NCBI GenBank assembly: GCA_003520425.1 | Contig: DOUU01000200.1 | Coordinates: 6,797-18,405, forward strand | Source: Deltaproteobacteria bacterium | Lineage (GTDB): Bacteria > Myxococcota_A > UBA9160 | Reading direction: 5' to 3' | DNA length: 11,609 nucleotides | Part shown: one piece after another, positions 7,259-11,609 of the stretch | Position numbering within the stretch: the first letter of the stretch is position 1 | How the letters are laid out: every line of letters starts with the position of its first letter | Made by a program: the position numbers and the translations under genes | Notes under the pieces: generated by a model | What the model saw: the letters and a program-made list of their open reading frames with translations, nothing else | What the model was told of the DNA's origin: nothing | The model's database searches: none

Positions 7259-7273
7259 TCCTTTTCAAAGGAC
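7258..7273. repeat. Perfect inverted repeat abutting the hsp20 -35 element
   Basis: GTCCTTT (7258-7264) and AAAGGAC (7267-7273) form a perfect 7-bp inverted repeat with a TC spacer. It touches the upstream edge of the candidate hsp20 -35 box, a position where regulators bind. It is too short and too far from a stop codon to be read as a terminator. Confidence 0.4.
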
Positions 7274-7375
7274 CGGGCGCTTTGCGAAGCGCGGAACCGG
7301 CAAGATCGTCCCGGCGGGGAACTCCCCGAGGGCGCGGCAGACGCCTGAGCTGCTCCCGGGAAGGTCTTCTCCGGT

Positions 7376-7416
7376 GCCATCTGGACAGATGGCTGCTATG
7401 CATATGGCCAAATGGC
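7376..7416. promoter_or_regulatory. Candidate operator array of the RES/Xre toxin-antitoxin operon
   Basis: GCCATCTG (7376-7383) and CAGATGGC (7386-7393) form a perfect 8-bp inverted repeat with a GA spacer. The half-site core ATGGC recurs on the plus strand at 7404-7408 and 7412-7416. Between these lie the palindromes TATGCATA (7397-7404) and CATATG (7401-7406), an AT-rich patch suitable for a -10 region. The array ends about 42 bp before the antitoxin GTG. This is the layout expected for autorepression by a DNA-binding antitoxin, as known for DUF2384/Xre antitoxins; binding here is inferred. TGGACA (7382-7387) inside the repeat resembles a -35, but no well-spaced -10 could be assigned. Confidence 0.55.
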
Positions 7417-7446
7417 GAAGGCGTCTTGCCCCGCCTTTGCGCAAGA
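7415..7446 (+). promoter_or_regulatory. Antitoxin leader with two mutually exclusive hairpins next to the ribosome binding site
   Basis: GCGAAGGCG (7415-7423) can pair with CGCCTTTGC (7432-7440): nine consecutive pairs, one of them G-U, with an 8-nt loop. The loop bases TCTTGC (7424-7429) are also a perfect complement of GCAAGA (7441-7446), which runs into the antitoxin Shine-Dalgarno AGAGGAG (7444-7450). The two stems overlap sterically, so only one can form; the second would mask part of the Shine-Dalgarno. The base complementarity is seen directly; a regulatory effect is inference. Confidence 0.4.
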
Positions 7447-7458
7447 GGAGATCGCGAC

Positions 7459-7938
7459 GTGCCGAGACGGCGAGCCAGCGCGCCGACCGAGGCCCGAGCC
7501 CGGGCGCGCCCGCGCGCCCTGTCGTCGGCCCCCGGTGCTCTCGCCCTTCTCGGCCTTCCGGCGAGCAGCACGAGCAACCTTGTCGCGGAGGTGGAGCGAG
7601 GTCTTCCCTTTTCCTCGCTCGAGCGATTCAAGCAGCACACGGCGCTCCCCTGGGAGGCGATCTGCGCCCTGGTCCAGCTCCCGATGCGCACCCTCACCCG
7701 GCGGCGCGCGGCGGGCCGCCTTGACTCCGCGGAGTCAGACCGCTTGGTTCGCGCGGCGCGCCTCTACCACCAGATGCTCCAACTCTTTGAAGGCGATGAA
7801 GAGGACGCGCGCGCGTGGCTCACGCGGCCGCAGCGCGGGCTCGGCGGCGCGACTCCTCTGGAGTTCGCCCGGACGGAGACGGGCGCGCGCGAGGTGGAGC
7901 AGCTGCTCGGGCGGCTCGAGCACGGTGTCGTGGCCTAA
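7459..7938 (+). CDS. Type II antitoxin, Xre/MbcA/ParS family (DUF2384)
   Basis: This 159-residue protein is the antitoxin partner of the adjacent RES toxin: it should neutralise the toxin by binding it and repress its own operon. A basic N-terminus (PRRRASAPTEARARARPRA) precedes an Xre-like helical DNA-binding region (about 48-90, with GLPFSSLERFKQHTALPW, then LPMRTLTRRRAAGRL). The C-terminal DUF2384/ParS domain shows DSAESDRLVRAARLYHQMLQLF (89-110), ARAWLTRPQRGLGGATPLEF (117-136) and a final VEQLLGRLEHG, the classic toxin-binding signature of MbcA/ParS/Xre antitoxins. The GTG at 7459 is chosen because AGAGGAG sits 8 nt upstream; the open frame runs further upstream but crosses the operator array and has no family-like sequence. 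The stop is immediately followed by the toxin start codon in the same frame. Confidence 0.88.
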   Translation: MPRRRASAPTEARARARPRALSSAPGALALLGLPASSTSNLVAEVERGLPFSSLERFKQHTALPWEAICALVQLPMRTLTRRRAAGRLDSAESDRLVRAARLYHQMLQLFEGDEEDARAWLTRPQRGLGGATPLEFARTETGAREVEQLLGRLEHGVVA

Positions 7939-8406
7939 GTGCCTCGAGCCTTCCGCCTCGTCAAGCGCAAACACGCAGGGCACAGCTTTGACGGCGAAGG
8001 AGCTCGCCTCTTTGGCGGACGCTGGAATCGGCCCGGCGTGGCCGTGGTCTACGCGTCGGAGAACCTCTCCCTCGCGGCCCTCGAGCTGCTCGTACACCTC
8101 GAGCGGGGAGCTACCCTTGCGCACTACGTGTTCTGTCGCGTCGAGTTTCCCGACTCCGCGGTCGAGGATCTCCCGGCCAGGCGGCTCCCGGCCCACTGGC
8201 GCGTGTCTCCCGCACCGCTCGCTCTCCAAGAGATCGGAACGCGCTGGGCCCGCGCACGGCGCTCCGCCGTGCTGCGGGTTCCGAGCGCCGTCATCCCTCT
8301 CGAGAGCAACTTCCTCCTGAATCCCGATCATCCGAGCTTTGCGCGTTTCGTGCGCGCAGGCCCCGAACGCTTCGACTTCGATCCGCGGCTAGAAGCGCAC
8401 AGGTAG
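7939..8406 (+). CDS. RES-domain toxin (NAD+-degrading family, MbcT-like)
   Basis: RES toxins deplete cellular NAD+ by phosphorolysis or hydrolysis, arresting growth until the antitoxin is restored. This 155-residue protein is the usual length and shows FRLVKRKHAGHSFDGEGARLFGGRWN-type N-terminus, with the RES arginine in GGRWN (R28), YASENLSLAALELLVHL (38-54) with the glutamate E49, and VPSAVIPLESNFLLNPDHP (114-132) with the serine S116. These three are the residues the domain is named for, so the toxin looks intact. The start must be the GTG at 7939, because the antitoxin TAA is the directly preceding in-frame codon. There is no good Shine-Dalgarno, so it probably depends on translational coupling, keeping toxin output below antitoxin. 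Its 3' end converges on mpg with a 20-bp gap. Confidence 0.92.
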   Translation: MPRAFRLVKRKHAGHSFDGEGARLFGGRWNRPGVAVVYASENLSLAALELLVHLERGATLAHYVFCRVEFPDSAVEDLPARRLPAHWRVSPAPLALQEIGTRWARARRSAVLRVPSAVIPLESNFLLNPDHPSFARFVRAGPERFDFDPRLEAHR

Positions 8407-8426
8407 GCGCTCCCTGAGCACCGCCC

Positions 8427-9143
8427 TTACGAATCCTTTGCCCAGAAATGATCCCGCCGCGCGTTCGCGCTCGGACGGCGGAGCGAGAGGATCCTAAAAT
8501 CCACGCCCTCCTTGAACCCGCGCTTCGTCATGGGGTTGGAGGTGGCCGACCGCACCCGGTCGAAGTCGATGAAGCGGTAGAGCAGGTGCTCGTCTCGGCC
8601 CTTTGGAATCCCGAGCCGCCTGGCCTGGATGAGGCGGCTCGGTCGGTAGCCCACGTCCTCGACGAAGAAGGTTTGGGGGTCGAACGTGCGGCGATTCCAA
8701 TCCACCACCCTGAGCTCGAGCGCGCGGCAGATCAAGGTCTGACCCGAGCAGAGTCTCTCCAGGGGGCGCTCTCCGCGCGAACCAGGATTCAGCTCGTGCA
8801 TCCGGTCGAGGCTCTCCGGCGGAGAGAGGGCGTCGGTGAACGGACGCCCGGCCTTGAACAGGACGGCGTTGCCGGCTCCGCGACAGCTCACATTGAGCGA
8901 GTCAGCGCCGCGCGAGTAGTACATGTAGATGGTGCCCGCAGGCATGAAGAGCGCTTCGCGGCTTGGCGTGCGCCCGAGGGAGGCGTGGCTTCCCTTCTCG
9001 CGAATGGAGTAGGCCTCGACTTCGACGATCTGCACCGACAGCCAGCTCGACCGGATCCTGCGCCGAAGCACTTTCCCGACGAGGTCCTTCGCGACCGTCC
9101 GGGGATCTCGATCGAAGAATACAGCGCCGAGCACGCGCCTCAC
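8427..9143 (-). CDS. mpg: DNA-3-methyladenine glycosylase, AAG/MPG family
   Basis: This monofunctional base-excision repair glycosylase removes alkylated and deaminated purines (3-methyladenine, 7-methylguanine, hypoxanthine). The 238-residue protein shows FFDRDPRTVAKDLVGKVLRR (9-28), the catalytic motif IVEVEAY (39-45) with E43 as the probable general base (aligned to human AAG E125) and Y45, GSHASLGRTP (51-60) with H53, FMPAGTIYMYY (66-76) supplying the intercalating tyrosine region, and LNVSCRG (83-89). The RLCSGQTLICRAL and GYRPSRLIQARRLGIPKG parts are typical of a bacterial subgroup of this family. The start is probably GTG 9143; GTG 9134 is an alternative, and neither has a strong Shine-Dalgarno. 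It diverges from the GST-like gene, sharing a 262-bp control region. An adaptive-response regulator (ada/alkA) is not present here. Confidence 0.92.
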   Translation of the reverse strand: MRRVLGAVFFDRDPRTVAKDLVGKVLRRRIRSSWLSVQIVEVEAYSIREKGSHASLGRTPSREALFMPAGTIYMYYSRGADSLNVSCRGAGNAVLFKAGRPFTDALSPPESLDRMHELNPGSRGERPLERLCSGQTLICRALELRVVDWNRRTFDPQTFFVEDVGYRPSRLIQARRLGIPKGRDEHLLYRFIDFDRVRSATSNPMTKRGFKEGVDFRILSLRRPSANARRDHFWAKDS

Positions 9144-9405
9144 GTTGGATTCGGGAGGGATGCCCTGTCAAGCACCCGAGCCCGTCCCGCGCAAGCCATG
9201 CGACTGCCAAGCTGACCTCGCGTGCGCAGGCGATCGATTTCGACATAAAGTATGCCATAAACTTGGACAGGATCGGCTGGCTTGTGCCGATCGACGCAGG
9301 CCGGCGACCCGGCACAGAGGGAGCGGGTGCGCCGGACGGGGTGCGGGCCGAGCTCCCTTTGGTGGACGAGCGCGCGTTGGGCTTCGCAGAAGGCGAGGTG
9401 TGTTC
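9144..9405. promoter_or_regulatory. Divergent control region between mpg and the GST-like gene
   Basis: This 262-bp stretch has no supported gene and must hold the promoters of both divergent neighbours. Its one AT-richer patch (about 9236-9264) contains CATAAA twice, at 9244-9249 and 9256-9261, 12 bp apart, and TCGACA (9240-9245), a 5-of-6 match to a -35 box. No -10 at proper spacing could be assigned on either strand, so the promoter positions remain open. Confidence 0.35.
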
Positions 9406-10434
9406 ATGAACGAGCGGCCTCTTTCCATCGTGGGCGCACCGGGCTCTCCCTACAGCCGAAAGCTGCGTGCGGTGCTGCGCTACCGACGCATTCCCCATGT
9501 GTTCGTCCAACGCGGCTCGAGGGAGGCGCGCGGCCTTCCAAAGCCACGGGTCGAGCTCTTGCCGCAGCTCATCATGCCGGCGGCGGGAGGGGGGCTCGAG
9601 GCCCTCGTCGATTCGACGCCACTCATCCGTCTCCTCGAGACCTTGCAGCAAGGGCGCTCTGTCATTCCACCCGGGCCGGACCTTGCCTTCCTCGATGCCC
9701 TGCTCGAGGACTACGCGGACGAGTGGCTCACCAAAGCCATGTTCTACTACCGCTGGGCCTACAGCGCCGACATCTCGAAGGCGGCGAAGATCCTGCCTCG
9801 CTGGGCGCAGACGGATCAGCCCGAGTCGCAGGCGGTGGCCCTCGGCCGCGCGTTCGCCGAACGGCAGATCGCGCGCCTTTCGGTGGTGGGCTCGAGCGAG
9901 ACCACGCGCCCGGTGATCGAAGAGAGCTACCGGCGACTCCTCCTTCTCCTGGACGCCCACCTCGAGCGCTCTCGCTTTGTCTTGGGCGGCCGGCCCGGCG
10001 CCGCCGATTTCGGCCTCTACGGCCAGCTCACCCAGCTGGCCGGCTTCGACCCGACGCCTTTGGCCATCGCGTTGGAGACGACGCCGCGTGTGGTGGCCTG
10101 GGTGGAGACGACGGACGACCTCTCGGGCCTCGAGCCGCGGGACGAGGACTGGGTGGATCGCAACGCCGTCCCGGACACCTTGCGGGCGCTGCTCGCCGAG
10201 GTGGGTCGCGTCTACACACCGTTCCTGCTCGCCAATGCCGAGGCGATCGCCCGCGGCGCGCCGCGCGTGGAGTGCTTGATCGACGGCCGTCCCTGGGTCC
10301 AGCGACCCTTCCCCTACCAGGCGAAGTGTCTCGGCTGGCTCCGCGAAGCCTACGGCGCACTCGCCCGGGAAGACCGCCACAGGGTCGATGCGCTCCTCGC
10401 CGGCACCGGCTGCGAGCGACTCTTCGCCCGCTGA
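9406..10434 (+). CDS. Glutathione S-transferase family protein
   Basis: Proteins of this family use a thioredoxin-fold domain to bind glutathione and an all-helical domain for the second substrate. The N-terminal fold spans about residues 5-82: LSIVGAPGSPYSRKLRAVL (6-24) places S14/Y16/S17 where the catalytic Ser/Tyr/Cys usually sits, LPQLIMP (52-58) supplies the cis-proline-type loop, and VDSTPLIRLLE (68-78) is the glutathione gamma-glutamyl-binding turn. The helical domain is marked by GRPGAADFGLYGQL (195-208), the GST folding motif. At 342 residues it is much longer than a simple GST (about 200-230); roughly 130 residues follow the folding motif (ending near ...RLFAR) and I do not recognise them. 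ATG 9406 has GAGG at 9395-9398 with 7-nt spacing. The physiological substrate is unknown. Confidence 0.85.
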   Translation: MNERPLSIVGAPGSPYSRKLRAVLRYRRIPHVFVQRGSREARGLPKPRVELLPQLIMPAAGGGLEALVDSTPLIRLLETLQQGRSVIPPGPDLAFLDALLEDYADEWLTKAMFYYRWAYSADISKAAKILPRWAQTDQPESQAVALGRAFAERQIARLSVVGSSETTRPVIEESYRRLLLLLDAHLERSRFVLGGRPGAADFGLYGQLTQLAGFDPTPLAIALETTPRVVAWVETTDDLSGLEPRDEDWVDRNAVPDTLRALLAEVGRVYTPFLLANAEAIARGAPRVECLIDGRPWVQRPFPYQAKCLGWLREAYGALAREDRHRVDALLAGTGCERLFAR

Positions 10435-10729
10435 GGTCCGCGGCCAGAAGCGACGCTCGGTCACTACACAAAAAGAAGTTGCGCCGGGGGCACCGCGGTC
10501 GAGCCCGGGCTGCTGTGCGAGGTCGTGGCTCCCGGACCTCGTCCCTCGCCCTCGGCCGACGCAGCGCCCTCCGCGCACCGGCGGCTCCAGGATTCGGTCC
10601 CGCTGCGAAGCGGCAGCCAACCGCTGATCGCTTTGCAGCGCGTGCGAGCGAAAGGGCCGGGACCCGGGGTACCTTCAGCGTCAACCAAGAACCTGCGAGC
10701 TTCGTCGTGTGTGGCGGAGGGGAGGCGAA
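10435..10729. other. Non-coding gap between the GST-like and sulfotransferase genes
   Basis: This 295-bp gap holds one inverted repeat, CGAGGTC (10518-10524) and GACCTCG (10535-10541), perfect over 7 bp with a 10-nt loop. It has no following T-run, so it could be a factor-assisted terminator, an operator or chance. I see no convincing promoter for the sulfotransferase gene. A long open frame that crosses this gap in the sulfotransferase frame is low-complexity and not credible as protein. Confidence 0.4.
10716..10725 (+). promoter_or_regulatory. Double Shine-Dalgarno deciding the sulfotransferase ATG
   Basis: GGAGG occurs twice in a row (10716-10720 and 10721-10725), 9 and 4 nt before the ATG at 10730. 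This marks that ATG as the original start, although its frame differs from the rest of the gene. Confidence 0.6.
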
Positions 10730-11576
10730 ATGGCACCGCTTGCAGACACGATCTCCCGGCCCGCTCGCCTTGCCGATCGCTACGTGCGCTCGTATCTTCG
10801 GGTCCCGGGCGTACCGGGAGATCTTCGCGGGCATCCGGGCCTACTGCATGTTCCTCGGCTACCCGCGGAGCGGCCACAGCCTGGTGGGCTCGCTGCTCGA
10901 CGCCCATCCCCATGCGATCATCGCCCACGAGCTCCACGCCCTGCGCTACGTCCGCTATGGATTCAGTCGCGATCAGCTCTTCTGGCTTCTGCTCGAGAAC
11001 TCGCGGGATTTCAGCCGCCAGGGTCGGGTGTGGACGGGCTATTCGTACCTCGTGCCGGGCCAGTGGCAAGGCCGCTTCTCCGACCTGCGTGTGATCGGAG
11101 ACAAACGCGGCGGAACCTCTGTGCGGGAGCTCCGCCGTCGGCCTTGGCTGCTCGAGGAGCTGCGCGCACGCGTCGCCCTGCCTCTCAAGTTCATCCATGT
11201 CGTCCGCAACCCCTACGACAACATTGCGACCATGCACGTAAAGAACTCGAAGGGCCGCCCCCTCGAGGTGGCCTTTGACCACTACCTTGGAATGGCGCAC
11301 GGCGTTCTCGAGCTCAAGCAGAAGCTTCCCGAAGACGACATGGTTGATCTTCGCCACGAAGACCTCGTCGCCGATCCACAGACCCGTCTGCAGGCGCTCT
11401 GTCATTTCCTCGGGCTCGAGCCCGAGACGGACTACCTGAACGCGTGTGCAAGCATCGTGTTCCGCTCGCCGCACCGAACGCGCAAGGACGTGCAGTGGAG
11501 CCCCGAGCTTCTCGCGCGCGCCGAGCGCGAGTTCAGCGCGCTGCCGTTCCTTTCCGGCTATTCCTTCGACGCGTGA
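10730..11576 (+). CDS. Sulfotransferase family protein with an apparent one-base frameshift near the N-terminus
   Basis: Sulfotransferases move sulfate from PAPS to a hydroxyl or amine acceptor. The main frame shows the 5'-phosphosulfate loop GYPRSGHSLVGSLLDAHP, VIGDKRGG, and the 3'-phosphate-binding HVVRNPYDNIATM, then LRHEDLVADPQTRLQALCHFLGL, as in Sulfotransfer_3-type proteins. This frame has no credible start upstream of the loop: its first ATG (10848) lies only four residues before YPRSG and has no Shine-Dalgarno. The well-placed ATG at 10730 starts MAPLADTISRPARLADRYVR in another frame. Removing one G from the GGG at 10800-10802 joins the two as SYLRSRAYREIFAGIRAY, a smooth 281-residue protein. 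So this is a frameshifted gene, a sequencing/assembly error, or translated from 10848 (243 aa). The acceptor is unknown. The stop is TGA 11574-11576. Confidence 0.78.
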
Positions 11577-11609
11577 GGAAACGAACGGGGCTCCCCATTC
11601 CCTTCCCCA

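Noticed and set aside
7415..7446. An H-type pseudoknot in the antitoxin leader combining both stems
   Set aside because: The connecting loops would be 0 nt, including across a 9-bp stem, which is sterically impossible; the stems are treated as alternatives.
7282..7458. N-terminal extension of the antitoxin to an ATG at 7282
   Set aside because: It would make the operator array and leader hairpin coding, the sequence is not family-like, and GTG 7459 has a well-spaced AGAGGAG.
7459..9143. A defence island or mobile element built around the RES/Xre pair
   Set aside because: No integrase, transposase, restriction or phage gene and no flanking repeats are visible; the neighbours are housekeeping-type genes.
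8902..10620. A 572-codon open frame on the minus strand opposite mpg and the GST-like gene
   Set aside because: It is antisense to two genes with clear family motifs, is rich in Arg/Gly/Ala/His, and has no recognisable domain; long antisense frames are expected at this GC content.
9282..10729. The long upstream extension of the sulfotransferase frame on the plus strand
   Set aside because: It overlaps the whole GST-like gene in another frame, is Arg/Pro/Ala-rich and has no start with a ribosome site; only the part after about 10800 resembles a protein family.
10464..11474. A 336-codon minus-strand open frame opposite the sulfotransferase gene
   Set aside because: Its sense counterpart carries intact PAPS-binding motifs; the antisense translation shows none.

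Overview
The window is GC-rich, single-copy-looking bacterial chromosome with short intergenic gaps and frequent GTG starts (tetR, tatA, both toxin-antitoxin genes, mpg). Gene content (FAD-linked glycolate oxidase operon, TatA, AAG-type glycosylase, RES/Xre pair, PAPS-type sulfotransferase) suits a high-GC Gram-negative of the proteobacterial/myxobacterial/'deltaproteobacterial' kind. No rRNA or other marker fixes the taxon, so this is inference. I see no tRNA, rRNA, CRISPR array, insertion sequence or integrase.

Region 1 (26-5103, minus strand) is a compact operon read right to left: a TPR plus zincin-like metallopeptidase protein, then glcD, glcE and glcF. The gap before glcD is 4 bp, and the glcD/glcE and glcE/glcF junctions overlap at stop/start codons. 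GlcDEF together oxidise glycolate (or a related 2-hydroxy acid) to glyoxylate: GlcD and GlcE are FAD-domain subunits and GlcF is the two-cluster 4Fe-4S/CCG electron-transfer subunit. The peptidase as first gene of this unit is not explained by known glycolate biology.

Region 2 (5104-7458): a TetR regulator with a WHG-type C-terminal domain (minus), an approximately 400 bp non-coding stretch, tatA (plus) with a near-perfect Shine-Dalgarno, and a convergent small heat-shock protein gene (minus). The roughly 290 bp upstream of hsp20 hold its candidate promoter and, facing the other way, the control region of a toxin-antitoxin operon.

Region 3 (7459-8406, plus) is a type II toxin-antitoxin pair: a DUF2384/ParS-Xre antitoxin followed by a RES-domain toxin (an NAD+-degrading family). 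Its leader has an 8-bp perfect inverted repeat, further copies of the same half-site, and two mutually exclusive potential hairpins reaching the antitoxin ribosome binding site. Antitoxin and toxin lie in the same frame, separated only by one TAA.

Region 4 (8427-11576): a 3-methyladenine DNA glycosylase gene (minus) convergent with the toxin, a divergent glutathione S-transferase-like gene, and a PAPS-type sulfotransferase gene whose first 24 codons lie in a different frame from the rest. That is most simply a one-base insertion in a GGG run (real mutation or assembly error).

The most noteworthy items are the architecture of the RES/Xre control region, the TPR-zincin/glcDEF linkage and the sulfotransferase frameshift. 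I found no clearly new multi-gene system.
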